Shown: piece by piece, positions 16,199-24,594 of the stretch
How the letters are laid out: each line of letters begins with the position of its first letter
Position numbering within the stretch: position 1 is the first letter of the stretch
From: an uncultured Clostridia bacterium
GTDB taxonomy: Bacteria > Bacillota > Clostridia > TANB77 > CAG-508
Length of the DNA stretch: 63,221 nucleotides
Assembly: GCA_904387305.1 (NCBI GenBank)
Contig: CAJFLB010000004.1
Location: 1 to 63,221 of the forward strand
Direction: 5' to 3'
Made by a program: the position numbers and the translations under genes
Notes under the pieces: generated by a model
Seen by the model: the letters and a program-made list of their open reading frames with translations, nothing else
What the model was told of the DNA's origin: nothing
Databases searched by the model: none

Positions 16199-16693
16199 AT
16201 GGAAATATGGGATATATTAGATAGTGAAGGAAACAAAACAGGAAGAACTATGGTAAAAGGAGAAGAAAAAGTACCAGAAGGATTTTATCATTTAGGAGCA
16301 GACGTCTGGATAAAAAATTCTGAAAACAAGATTTTAATTCAGAAACGTTCTCCTCAAAAAAAATTATCTCCTAATGTATGGGCCATGACAGGTGGTTCTG
16401 TGATAAAAGGTGAAAAAAGTATAGAAACAATTGAAAGAGAAGCATTTGAAGAAATAGGTGTGAATTTAAATATAAAAGATGCCAAAATGCTGACTCGTTT
16501 TAGAACAGGAAATGTTTGGGTAGATACCTATTTTCTAAAACAAGATATAGACTTAGATAAAGTTATTATGAAAAAAGATGAGGTTTCTGAAGTAAAATGG
16601 GCAACTTATGAAGAAATAGAAGAGATATATCAAAATGGTCAATTTATTAAAAATAGGTGGGAATTTGTAAAAGATATTATTAGAGAATTTTAA
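16199..16693 (+). CDS. NUDIX hydrolase
   Basis: A 164-residue NUDIX protein with a perfect Nudix box, GSVIKGE followed by REAFEEIGV at the canonical spacing, spanning about residues 64-86. The N-terminal segment EIWDILDSEGNKTGR is typical of the branch related to isopentenyl diphosphate isomerase and YfcD. It hydrolyses a nucleoside diphosphate-linked or similar compound; the substrate is unknown. It is the last gene of the small-enzyme run; a separate promoter follows. Confidence 0.92.
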   Translation: MEIWDILDSEGNKTGRTMVKGEEKVPEGFYHLGADVWIKNSENKILIQKRSPQKKLSPNVWAMTGGSVIKGEKSIETIEREAFEEIGVNLNIKDAKMLTRFRTGNVWVDTYFLKQDIDLDKVIMKKDEVSEVKWATYEEIEEIYQNGQFIKNRWEFVKDIIREF

Positions 16694-16719
16694 TATGTAA
16701 AAAATTAACATTTTATTAA

Positions 16720-16748
16720 TTGACTTTAGTATAAAAGTATTGTATAAT
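16720..16748 (+). promoter_or_regulatory. Strong consensus promoter of the toxIN-like remnant
   Basis: TTGACT (16720-16725) and TATAAT (16743-16748) are separated by 17 bp. It drives the short structured RNA and the truncated toxin frame described next. Confidence 0.8.
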
Positions 16749-16754
16749 GAATAT

Positions 16755-16876
16755 ACTGAAAGAGTAATATTACAAAATATTACAAGAGGAAATCCCTAGC
16801 CAGTGCTAATAATAGCTATAAAGTAGGGTGTGTAAAAGAGTAGGGGCAAAAGCTTCTACTCTATATTTTATTTTTT
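16755..16876 (+). ncRNA. Candidate type III antitoxin RNA (ToxI-like) remnant
   Basis: A structured, non-coding stretch lies between a consensus promoter and a terminator, directly before a truncated ToxN-like frame. This is the layout of type III toxin-antitoxin loci. CCCTA (16794-16798) can pair with TAGGG (16824-16828), and AGC/GCT stretches between them allow a pseudoknot. Only one clear repeat unit is visible, where intact systems usually have about two to six. The start is set from the promoter. Class assignment rests on the adjacent toxin fragment. Confidence 0.5.
16837..16876 (+). terminator. Terminator between antitoxin-like RNA and toxin remnant
   Basis: An 11-bp stem (16837-16847 with 16852-16862, AAAA loop) is followed by ATATTTTATTTTTT. 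In type III systems a leaky terminator at this point sets the antitoxin-to-toxin ratio. Confidence 0.8.
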
Positions 16877-16890
16877 AAAGGAGAGACTTA

Positions 16891-16980
16891 TTGAATAAAT
16901 TAAAACTGTATAGAATTGATATAAATTATATAAAATTTTTATATCAATTAGAAGAAAAATTAAAAGAATACGAGAAATAA
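16891..16980 (+). pseudogene. Truncated ToxN/AbiQ-like endoribonuclease toxin
   Basis: A TTG-started 29-codon frame follows AAAGGAGAG. Its product begins with LKLYRIDINYIKFL, which strongly resembles the N terminus of ToxN/AbiQ/CptN toxins (pattern MKxYxIxxxYIxYL). Intact toxins are about 150-200 residues; this one stops after 29, so most of the enzyme is missing. The following gene starts 36 bp later. Promoter, antitoxin-like RNA, terminator and ribosome site are all still present, so the loss looks like a deletion of the toxin body. The similarity is from memory of family motifs. Confidence 0.6.
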
Positions 16981-17016
16981 AATGTTTTGTGAAGATTGTA
17001 AAAATGAGGAGTCAAT

Positions 17017-17970
17017 ATGAAAATACCAGAATTATTAGAAAATGCGATAGAAGAAAAATTAAATTATGTAAAACTAACTGAATTAAAACAATATGCTAGC
17101 AACTTAAGTGAAAAATATATGTATCAAGAAAGAACAGGAGATACATTGTTAAATACAGAAATAGAAGCATTAGCCTATTCTATTATGAGAATGCCAGCAA
17201 CCTATGGAGCAGTTTATATAGCGCTAAAAAACACATTAGAAAGAATAGATTGTAATATACAATCTGTATTAGACATAGGAGCAGGAACGGGCGCAGCGAC
17301 CTGGGCAATAAGTGAATTATTAGAAACAAAAAACATGAGATGTTTGGAAAGAGAACAGGTTATGCTAGAACTAGGAAAAGCTTTTATGAGTCAAAATCCC
17401 AAGCTAAAAGATGTTTCATGGAACTATATGGATATTGTAGAAGAAAATTTAGATGCCAAAGCAGATTTAGTAGTTACAAGTTATATGTTAAATGAAATCA
17501 AACCAGAAAACAGAAAAAGTGTCATAGACAAGCTTATAAAAAGCTCAAATCATATTGTGCTAATGATAGAGCCAGGAACACCAGAGGGATTCAAAAATAT
17601 AAAAGAGGTGCAAAAAATAGCAATTGAAAATGGGCTTCATATCATTGCACCATGTACTTTTCAAGGTATATGTCCATTACCAGATGACGACTGGTGTCAT
17701 TCGATTGTTCGAATGGAAAGAACAAAAGTACATAAAGTATTAAAAAATGCAGATTTACCATATGAAGATGAAAAATTTTCATATATAGCCATTTCTAAAG
17801 AAAAATGTGATAATTTAGGAATCAGAATCTTAAGACATCCTATGATTGAAAAGGGAAAAATTACATTAAAGGTATGTCATAATGGAAAAATAGAAGATAT
17901 GATTGTAACAAAAAAGGATAAAGAATTATTTAAAATGGTGAAAAAGAAAAAATGTGGAGATTTGATTTAA
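17017..17970 (+). CDS. Rsm22-like methyltransferase associated with the small ribosomal subunit
   Basis: A 317-residue SAM-dependent methyltransferase-fold protein. The SAM motif is LDIGAGTGAATWA (about 87-99), followed by CLEREQVM. A Cys cluster, APCTFQGICPLPDDDWCHS (around 215-233), matches the metal or Fe-S binding region of the Rsm22 family. Family members are implicated in small-subunit ribosome assembly in mitochondria; bacterial function is poorly known. GAGGAG precedes the ATG. The gene follows the truncated toxin frame and may now be read from the toxIN-like promoter through its terminator. Confidence 0.87.
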   Translation: MKIPELLENAIEEKLNYVKLTELKQYASNLSEKYMYQERTGDTLLNTEIEALAYSIMRMPATYGAVYIALKNTLERIDCNIQSVLDIGAGTGAATWAISELLETKNMRCLEREQVMLELGKAFMSQNPKLKDVSWNYMDIVEENLDAKADLVVTSYMLNEIKPENRKSVIDKLIKSSNHIVLMIEPGTPEGFKNIKEVQKIAIENGLHIIAPCTFQGICPLPDDDWCHSIVRMERTKVHKVLKNADLPYEDEKFSYIAISKEKCDNLGIRILRHPMIEKGKITLKVCHNGKIEDMIVTKKDKELFKMVKKKKCGDLI

Positions 17971-17971
17971 G

Positions 17972-18213
17972 GTTACAATTCACAGCTCAATAAAGCTCAT
18001 GGAAAGGTTATGTTATTCTAGATTGAATGGATTTCGAATGTGATTGAAGTACTTGTAGCCTTTCTTAATTTAAAACAAATGAGGAAGCGGGAATAGCGAG
18101 AGGCTCGTTTGTTTTTAATTTAGAAAGGCTAAAGTACGTATTGAGCCGAGAAATTCATGAAATATAGAATAACATAACCTTTCCATGAGCTTTATTGAGC
18201 TGTGAACTGTAAC
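17972..18213. mobile_element. MITE-like element with GTTAC termini (family 2, copy 1)
   Basis: Inverted arms 17972-18020 and 18165-18213 (49 bp, about two mismatches) end in GTTAC/GTAAC. Flanking octamers GATTTAAG (17964-17971) and GGTTTAAG (18214-18221) agree at 7 of 8 positions, as expected for an 8-bp target duplication. An inner palindrome surrounds TAGCCTTTCT...AGAAAGGCTA. The ends share GGAAAGGTTA and other bases with the element at 19571-19774. There is no transposase, so mobilisation in trans is presumed. Confidence 0.8.
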
Positions 18214-18326
18214 GGTTTAAGATTTGATGAATGAAAATTTATACTAATAAATCATTGTTTTATATCATAAAATGTGATATAACAATAGACGTTTGAAATA
18301 TTTAAGTAAAAAAAGAAGGGGAAAAT

Positions 18327-19490
18327 ATGACTAACTTATTAATAAAATTATTTATAAAAGATAAAAATGTAGAAAAGCCAGAAACAAGAGCAAAATATGG
18401 AATGCTTTCAAGTGTAACAGGAATTATTGTTAATATCCTATTATCAGCAGTAAAATTAATCATTGGAATATTTGCCAATTCCATTTCTATCATTTCAGAT
18501 GCATTAAACAATGTAACAGATGCAGGTTCATCAATAGTTACAATGATTGGATTTAAAGTTTCACAAAAGAAAATAGATAAAGACCATCCATGGGGACATG
18601 GAAGAATGGAATATATTACAGCCTTTATTGTAGATATCTTAATTGTATTAGTAGGTGTAGAGCTATTCAAAAGTTCTTTTGACAAGATTATTCATCCAAC
18701 ATTACCAGATATTAGTAATATTACGATTGTGATTTTAGTGATTGCTGTTTTAACAAAATTATGGCTATTTGTATTTTACAATAAAATTGCAAAAACAATA
18801 GACTCTGCAGCAATCAAAGGAAATGCTTATGACAGTATTTCAGATTCTATATCAACGTTTGTTGTATTATTATCTGCTATTGTGGCTAAAATATTTGGAA
18901 TATCTATTGATGGTTATGCTAGTATTTTAGTTGCTATATTCATCTTATTTACAGGATTCAAAGCTTTAAAAGAAACCATTGATTTATTACTAGGAATGAA
19001 ACCAGACGTGGAATTTGTAGAAAAGCTAGAGGAATTTACTAAAAAATATGAAATGATATCAGGGATTCATGATATCATGGTACATGATTATGGACCAGGA
19101 AGAAAAATCATATCTTTCCATGCAGAAGTTCCTGCAAACTGTGATATTTGTAAAGCACATGACGTGATAGACCAAATGGAACAAGATATTTATGAAGAGT
19201 TTAATTGCATTACAACCATTCATATGGATCCGATTGTAACAGATGATGAAGAGATTAATGAAATGAGAAAGAAAACAGAGGAGATTGTAAAAGAAATCAA
19301 CTCCGAATTTTCAATTCATGATTTTAGAATGACAGATGGTGGTGATAGAATCAATTTAATATTTGATTTAGTTGTTTCACCAGAGAATAAAATAAGTCAT
19401 GAGGAATTAAAAAATATGGTTCAACAAAAGATACATAGTGTAAATGATAAATATTATGCAGTACCTAAAATTGAAAATTCATATGTATAA
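18327..19490 (+). CDS. Cation diffusion facilitator family metal exporter
   Basis: A 387-residue CDF transporter. Six membrane segments occupy about residues 25-225. Metal-site motifs are SIISDALNNVTDAGSS in helix II and the DxxxD-type segment GNAYDSISDSIST in helix V. HPWGHGRMEY is the usual loop between helices II and III. The cytoplasmic C-terminal domain has HDIMVHDYG and HMDPI and is longer than minimal, with a second small ferredoxin-like part. It exports a divalent metal such as Mn, Zn or Fe against protons. Proximity to nickel genes is suggestive only. A terminator follows. Confidence 0.92.
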   Translation: MTNLLIKLFIKDKNVEKPETRAKYGMLSSVTGIIVNILLSAVKLIIGIFANSISIISDALNNVTDAGSSIVTMIGFKVSQKKIDKDHPWGHGRMEYITAFIVDILIVLVGVELFKSSFDKIIHPTLPDISNITIVILVIAVLTKLWLFVFYNKIAKTIDSAAIKGNAYDSISDSISTFVVLLSAIVAKIFGISIDGYASILVAIFILFTGFKALKETIDLLLGMKPDVEFVEKLEEFTKKYEMISGIHDIMVHDYGPGRKIISFHAEVPANCDICKAHDVIDQMEQDIYEEFNCITTIHMDPIVTDDEEINEMRKKTEEIVKEINSEFSIHDFRMTDGGDRINLIFDLVVSPENKISHEELKNMVQQKIHSVNDKYYAVPKIENSYV

Positions 19491-19507
19491 AAAGAGTAAT
19501 AAAAATA

Positions 19508-19552
19508 AAAGGGATTTATTTGGAAAATTATCTGAATGAAATCTCTTTTTTT
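19508..19552 (+). terminator. Terminator after the CDF gene
   Basis: AAAGGGATTT (19508-19517) pairs with AAATCTCTTT (19539-19548), with one G-T pair, and a T run follows. Confidence 0.7.
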
Positions 19553-19570
19553 CACTTTTTTGAGAACTTC

Positions 19571-19774
19571 GTTACTGTTCAGCCCAAATCTTGGAAAGGT
19601 TAGATATACATTATTTTTCATACCTTGTGTGTCGCAACCACAAATGTTGAAAGATAAATCTTTCAACGAAAGAAGGTTGCTCCAATCGTACTCGCTCTTG
19701 CTCGTTTGGTCGCTTACGCGGTATTTCAAAATAATGTATATCTAACCTTTCCAAGATTTGGGCTGAACAGTAAC
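19571..19774. mobile_element. MITE-like element with GTTAC termini and 8-bp target duplication (family 2, copy 2)
   Basis: Arms 19571-19617 and 19728-19774 are perfect 47-bp inverted repeats ending in GTTAC/GTAAC. The octamer AGAACTTC flanks both sides (19563-19570 and 19775-19782), a clean target-site duplication. Inside are GCAACC/GGTTGC and GTTGAAAGA/TCTTTCAAC hairpins. Short reading frames on both strands inside it are rejected. The element fills most of the gap between the CDF and LiaF-like genes. Confidence 0.92.
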
Positions 19775-19861
19775 AGAACTTCAATAAAGTTATCAAAAAG
19801 CGAAATTTGTCCTATTGCAAAAAAGAGCAGAATACGATAGAATATAAGAAATTAAACCTTG

Positions 19862-19916
19862 TTGTATATGAAAAAATCTATATGGTTTAAGATAAGAGTC
19901 GATTTTTTCTATACAA
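19862..19916. repeat. 55-bp hairpin repeat (family 3, copy 2)
   Basis: It starts TTGTATA and ends ATACAA, with AAAAATC and GATTTTTTC arms. It matches the plan of the element at 5480-5537. It lies in the leader of the LiaF-like operon, about 45 bp before the start codon. Confidence 0.6.
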
Positions 19917-19959
19917 TTAAGAAAAAATATTGAGCAATATTGCTCGAATGGAGGTTATT

Positions 19960-20643
19960 ATGAGAAAATTAGCAAATACTTTATGGGGAATTGTATTAGT
20001 GGTAATTGGTGTCATTCTTACTTTAAATGCTTTAGAAATTACAAACATCAATATCTTTTTTGATGGTTGGTGGACATTATTCATTATCATCCCAAGTGCA
20101 ATAGAATTAATTGCAAGAGAAAACAAATTTTGGAGTGCTGTGTGGTTAATTATTGGTATTATATTATTACTAGCATGTAGAGATATTTTAGATTTTGACT
20201 TAATTTGGAGATTAACAATACCAGTTATCATTATATTAATTGGAATTAATCTTATATTTAAAGATAAAATCGATAGAAAAATGGAAAAGAAAAATAAAGA
20301 ATTGAAAGAAAAAGGACAAAGTTTAGAAGAATATGGTGCAACTTTTGGTGAGATTAAGGCAGATTTTAATAATCAAGAATTTAATGGAGCAAATATAAAT
20401 GCTATATTTGGAAGTGTTGATTTGGATTTAAGAAAAGCTATTATCAGTGAGGATAAATTAATAAAGACATGTGCTGTATTTGGTGGAATTGATATATTAG
20501 CACCAGAAAATGTAAATATAAAAGTAAAATCAATACCAATTTTTGGAGCAACTTCAAATAAAACAGGCAGAAAATATGATGAGAAATTACCAACCATTTA
20601 TGTAGATAGTTTTTGCATGTTTGGAGGTGTAGATATTAAATGA
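19960..20643 (+). CDS. LiaF-like membrane protein (DUF5668 with C-terminal LiaF domain)
   Basis: A 227-residue protein. Four membrane segments lie in the first 110 residues in the LiaI/LiaF transmembrane style (LWGIVLVVIGVILTL, WWTLFIIIPSAIELI and two more). A charged linker and a C-terminal beta-rich domain with repeated INAIFGSVDLDL / CAVFGGIDILAP motifs follow. LiaF-type proteins sense or restrain envelope-stress signalling. GGAGG sits 5 nt before the ATG at 19960; an upstream in-frame start is not supported. It overlaps the next gene by 4 bp. No LiaRS two-component pair is visible nearby. Confidence 0.87.
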   Translation: MRKLANTLWGIVLVVIGVILTLNALEITNINIFFDGWWTLFIIIPSAIELIARENKFWSAVWLIIGIILLLACRDILDFDLIWRLTIPVIIILIGINLIFKDKIDRKMEKKNKELKEKGQSLEEYGATFGEIKADFNNQEFNGANINAIFGSVDLDLRKAIISEDKLIKTCAVFGGIDILAPENVNIKVKSIPIFGATSNKTGRKYDEKLPTIYVDSFCMFGGVDIK

Positions 20644-21500
20644 CAGGATTTCAAAAATTTATTAAATATGCTGCGATTGCATTCGGAATCTATCTTTCTA
20701 TAACAATCGTATTAGCACTTCTAGGAATTGCTAGAGGGCTTGTAGGGGCTTCTAAAAATGATGAATTTAAGGATATAGTAACAGATAGAGAAGAATATAA
20801 GACTGAAGATATTACAAGAAATTATGAAAATATAAAGAATTTAGAAGTGAATGTTGAAGAAACCGAATTAATTATAAGAAATGGAGATACCTTTAAAATT
20901 GAAGGAACTAATATACCAGATAAAATGGAAATAGAACAAAAAGGTAATCAATTAAGTATTAGTGATGAAGAACTACCATCAAGTTTTTCTGATGGAAATA
21001 TGGTGATGACAATCTATATTCCAGAAGATACAAAATTAGATAATATAGATTTAGAAATCAATTATGTACCAGCAGATATTCAAAAATTAAATACAGCTAA
21101 TTTAAAATTAGATATCTATAATAATTATTGTGAAATAGATGAAATTATAACAGATAATATGGAATTCAAAAATGAAGAAGGAAATATTGATATTTATGAT
21201 GCAGAAATAGGAAGGCTGTTATTTGATTCTGAGTCAAGAGTAGAAGATGTTAGTTTAGATATCACAGGAAATGCTGAAATTAATTTAGAATATTCCTATA
21301 CAGATATGAACTTAATTGGAACACAAGAAGATTATCAAATCAGTACAAAAAATCAAGCTGGAAATATCTATATAGCTGGTGAAACAATATCATCTAAAGC
21401 AGAAACTTGGGGTGGCGGAAGTGCTAAAATTGATTTAGATAATGTCAATGCAGATATATTTATAAACTTTAGAGAAGCAACAAATGAAAGTAGTTTGTAA
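20640..21500 (+). CDS. DUF4097-family beta-strand-repeat membrane protein
   Basis: A 286-residue protein with one N-terminal membrane segment (about 10-32). An extracytoplasmic region built of repeated beta strands (LEVNVEETELIIRNG, IDIYDAEIGRLLF and similar) is typical of DUF4097 adhesin-like proteins. It overlaps the LiaF-like gene by an ATGA junction, so the two are translationally coupled. Such pairs are common in envelope-stress modules of Firmicutes. Function is not established. Confidence 0.82.
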   Translation: MTGFQKFIKYAAIAFGIYLSITIVLALLGIARGLVGASKNDEFKDIVTDREEYKTEDITRNYENIKNLEVNVEETELIIRNGDTFKIEGTNIPDKMEIEQKGNQLSISDEELPSSFSDGNMVMTIYIPEDTKLDNIDLEINYVPADIQKLNTANLKLDIYNNYCEIDEIITDNMEFKNEEGNIDIYDAEIGRLLFDSESRVEDVSLDITGNAEINLEYSYTDMNLIGTQEDYQISTKNQAGNIYIAGETISSKAETWGGGSAKIDLDNVNADIFINFREATNESSL

Positions 21501-21528
21501 ATTTATGTGAAAAATATTGAATATATTT

Positions 21529-21719
21529 ACTAGTCATGTTAAAACTATACATGACTAGTTAGCTATTATAGAAAAATCAGAGATTTTCCTATAATAGCAA
21601 TCATTGCACACAAATTTTACTTTAAGTAAAATTTGGCGCACGAACAACGGTCGTGGCATAAAAATGATTTAAAATGATCAAATATGATCATCATGCCACT
21701 GTTGTTCTTTTATTATTTA
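21529..21719. repeat. Chain of four hairpins ahead of the ABC transporter gene
   Basis: Four inverted pairs follow each other: ACTAGTCATG with CATGACTAGT (21529-21559), GCTATTATAG with CTATAATAGC (21562-21598), AATTTTAC with GTAAAATT (21613-21633), and GAACAAC...GTGGCAT with ATGCCACTGTTGTTC (21642-21707). The last is followed by a T-rich run and can terminate transcription just before the ABC gene. It may be a MITE or a structured leader. Confidence 0.65.
21642..21719 (+). terminator. Terminator-like hairpin immediately upstream of the ABC gene
   Basis: A long bulged stem (21642-21659 with 21693-21707) is followed by TTTTATTATTT. It ends the LiaF-like operon or attenuates the ABC transporter gene, which starts 14 bp later. 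Confidence 0.5.
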
Positions 21720-21732
21720 AAGGAGAAAAACT

Positions 21733-24345
21733 ATGTTAGAATTAAAAGATATTACAAAAGATTACGTTTCAGGTGATTCAACGGTTCAAGCATTAAAAGG
21801 AATTAGTATTGAATTTCGAAAAAGTGAATTTGTATCTATTTTAGGTCAAAGTGGTTGTGGAAAAACCACCTTACTAAACATTATTGGAGGATTAGATAGA
21901 TATACATCTGGAGATTTAATAATTAATGGCAAACCTACAAAAAAATTTAAAGATAGAGATTGGGATGCTTACAGAAATTACTCTGTGGGATTTGTTTTTC
22001 AAAACTATAATTTAATCCCACACCAAACGATTCTTTCTAATGTAGAATTAGCGCTTACCATATCAGGTGTAACTAAAGAAGAAAGAAAAGAAAGAGCAAT
22101 CAAAGCATTAGAGGATGTTGGATTAAAAGAACAAATTCATAAAAAGCCAAATCAATTATCAGGTGGACAAATGCAAAGAGTGGCGATTGCAAGAGCATTG
22201 GTAAATAACCCAGACATTATCTTGGCTGATGAACCAACAGGAGCATTAGATACAAAGACCAGTGTCCAAATTATGGAGATTTTAAAAGAAATTTCAAAAG
22301 ATAAGCTAATTGTTATGGTTACCCATAACCCAGAATTGGCAGAAAAATATTCTACTAGAATTGTCAGAATTTTAGATGGTGTCATTACAGACGATTCAAA
22401 ACCATTTACAGAAGAAGATAGAAAAAATGAAAAAGATGCAAAAGCGAAAGACGGTAGAACTGCCATGAAATTCTTTACAGCTTTAAGACTTAGCTTAAAT
22501 AATTTGATGACTAAAAAAGGAAGAACATTATTAACATCATTTGCAGGAAGTATCGGAATTATTGGTATTGCCTTAATTTTATCAATTTCAAATGGTGTGC
22601 AAAGTTATATTCATCGAGTAGAAGAGGATACATTATCTTCTTATCCGATTACCATTGATGAATCTACAGTAGACATATCTAGTATGATGGAAGGGCTAAT
22701 GGGGGAAACGGAAGAGAGTGCCGAACCCCATGAAGATGGTAAAATCTATTCTAGAGATATTATGAATGATATGATATCTACTTTATCAAGTAAGGTTTCA
22801 AGTAACAATTTAGAGGCGTTAAAAAACTATATTGAAAATGAGAATAGTACAATAAAAGACAATGCAAGTAGCATACAATATAATTATAATTTAAATATTA
22901 ATTTGTACAAAGAAGATACTTCTAATGGAGTGGTTCGAGTAAATCCAAGTACAGTTATGAATGCATTGGGGATGGAAGATATGATGGAAGCACAAGAAAG
23001 CTCTCCTATGAGTTCTATGTTTGGCTCTAGTATGACAAGTATGTCTAATACAGATGTCTGGGAAGAAATGCTAGATAATGAAGAATTATTACATTCTCAA
23101 TATGATTTAGTAGCAGGAAACTGGCCTATAAATTATAATGAAGTGGTTTTAATTGTTAATGAAAATAACGAAATTAGTGATTATACTCTATATGCCTTAG
23201 GACTAAAAGACCAAAAGGAATTAGAAGAAAGATGGAATAAAGTTCAAAATGGAGAAGAAGTAGAAGAATCGGAATCGACATCATATACCTATGATGAATT
23301 ACTAAACTTATCTTTTAAATTAGTACTAAATTCTGATTATTATGAAAAAGAAAATGGATTATGGGTCGATAAAAGTGAAGATGAACCATATATGAAGGAG
23401 CTTCTTAACAATTGTGAAAATATAAATGTTGTTGGAATTATTAAACAAAATGAACAAAGTGTAGCAACAGGAATGAGTGGTGGAATTGGATATACAAAGG
23501 ATTTAAAAGAATATGTTATAAATAAAACCAATGAAGCAGAAATCGTAAAAGAACAAAAAGATAATCCAGATATTAATGTATTTACAGGATTAGCATTTCC
23601 AGACGAAGACTCTACAACATTTGATTATAGTCAATTAAGTGATGAGCAAAGAGCCAGACTTGCGACGTTAAGTACAGAAGAATTGGCTGAAATTATGGAA
23701 ACATACAGTAATAATGCCAATGCTAGTTATGATGGGAATTTAGAATTGTTAGGAGCTGTAGATCTTAGCAAACCATCATCAATTAGTATTTATCCAAAAG
23801 ACTTTGACGCAAAAGATGTCATAACCCAAGAAATTGATAATTATAATCAAAAACAAAGAGATGACGGAAAAGAAGAAAATGTTATCAACTATACAGATTT
23901 AATTGGTATTATGATGAGTTCTGTTAGTCAAATCATTGATACAATTAGTTATGTATTAATTGCATTTGTTGCGATTTCATTAGTCGTTTCATCTATTATG
24001 ATAGGAATTATTACGTATATATCTGTATTAGAAAGAACAAAGGAAATTGGAATTTTAAGAGCAATCGGAGCATCTAAAAAAGATATATCAAGGGTATTTA
24101 ATGCAGAAACCTTTATTGTAGGACTAATTGCAGGATTATTGGGAATTGGTGTAACGGTATTATTAAATATACCAATCACAAAAATTATTTATGCTGTGAC
24201 AGGTGTCACTGTTACTGTATCACTTCCAGTAGCTGGTGGAATTATCCTTGTATTGATTAGTATGGTATTAACCATTATTGCAGGATTAATTCCAGCAAGA
24301 ATGGCAAGTAAGAAAGATCCAGTAGAAGCATTAAGAACAGAATAG
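21733..24345 (+). CDS. MacB-type ABC transporter, fused ATPase and FtsX-like permease
   Basis: An 870-residue fusion. The ATPase domain (1-235) has Walker A GQSGCGKTTLLN, signature LSGGQMQRVAIARAL, Walker B IILADEPTGALD and the switch His in VTHNPEL. A first membrane segment near residue 270 is followed by a large extracytoplasmic domain (about 290-735), then three membrane segments of the FtsX-like permease. MacB-type proteins move peptides or lipoproteins, or act in drug and bacteriocin resistance by mechanotransmission. Adjacency to LiaF-like and DUF4097 genes suggests an envelope-stress role. GGAGA lies before the ATG, and a repeat begins at its stop codon. Confidence 0.93.
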   Translation: MLELKDITKDYVSGDSTVQALKGISIEFRKSEFVSILGQSGCGKTTLLNIIGGLDRYTSGDLIINGKPTKKFKDRDWDAYRNYSVGFVFQNYNLIPHQTILSNVELALTISGVTKEERKERAIKALEDVGLKEQIHKKPNQLSGGQMQRVAIARALVNNPDIILADEPTGALDTKTSVQIMEILKEISKDKLIVMVTHNPELAEKYSTRIVRILDGVITDDSKPFTEEDRKNEKDAKAKDGRTAMKFFTALRLSLNNLMTKKGRTLLTSFAGSIGIIGIALILSISNGVQSYIHRVEEDTLSSYPITIDESTVDISSMMEGLMGETEESAEPHEDGKIYSRDIMNDMISTLSSKVSSNNLEALKNYIENENSTIKDNASSIQYNYNLNINLYKEDTSNGVVRVNPSTVMNALGMEDMMEAQESSPMSSMFGSSMTSMSNTDVWEEMLDNEELLHSQYDLVAGNWPINYNEVVLIVNENNEISDYTLYALGLKDQKELEERWNKVQNGEEVEESESTSYTYDELLNLSFKLVLNSDYYEKENGLWVDKSEDEPYMKELLNNCENINVVGIIKQNEQSVATGMSGGIGYTKDLKEYVINKTNEAEIVKEQKDNPDINVFTGLAFPDEDSTTFDYSQLSDEQRARLATLSTEELAEIMETYSNNANASYDGNLELLGAVDLSKPSSISIYPKDFDAKDVITQEIDNYNQKQRDDGKEENVINYTDLIGIMMSSVSQIIDTISYVLIAFVAISLVVSSIMIGIITYISVLERTKEIGILRAIGASKKDISRVFNAETFIVGLIAGLLGIGVTVLLNIPITKIIYAVTGVTVTVSLPVAGGIILVLISMVLTIIAGLIPARMASKKDPVEALRTE

Positions 24346-24526
24346 GGTCCATTGGGACCAGGTCCGTTTTGCCCCGTTTTGCCCCTTATGGTAAGTCGGG
24401 GATGTCTCAGAAAAAGGTAGAAGAATATTTTAAGATTTTAGACGGAGAACATTGAGGACTCTGTCTAAACTTTTTTAGGTCCAAATGGGTCCAAATGGAC
24501 CTGGTCCCAACGGACCCATTTGGACA
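24345..24526. repeat. Divergent copy of repeat family 1 (copy D)
   Basis: Left arm GGGTCCATTGGGACCAGGTC begins on the last base of the ABC gene stop codon. Its right partner, with two to three mismatches, ends near 24516, followed by CATTTGGACA. The centre differs from other copies and carries a strong terminator hairpin. It fills the gap to the lipid kinase gene. Confidence 0.8.
24437..24476 (+). terminator. Rho-independent terminator within repeat copy D
   Basis: An 11-bp stem, TTTAGACGGAG (24437-24447) with CTCTGTCTAAA (24459-24469), has an 11-base loop and is followed by CTTTTTT. Confidence 0.8.
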
Positions 24527-24594
24527 CTTTACTATTCACATAAAATGTGCTAAAATTATGTAGATTAATCAAAAAGAAAGAAGGAAATAAAGTT

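Noticed and set aside
16981..17019. 12-codon frame with a CxxC motif overlapping the Rsm22-like start
   Set aside because: Very short, no ribosome site of its own; the ATGA overlap is likely chance.
19536..19796. Short frames on both strands inside the GTTAC element
   Set aside because: They lie within the MITE arms and loop, with no start signals and no recognisable protein.
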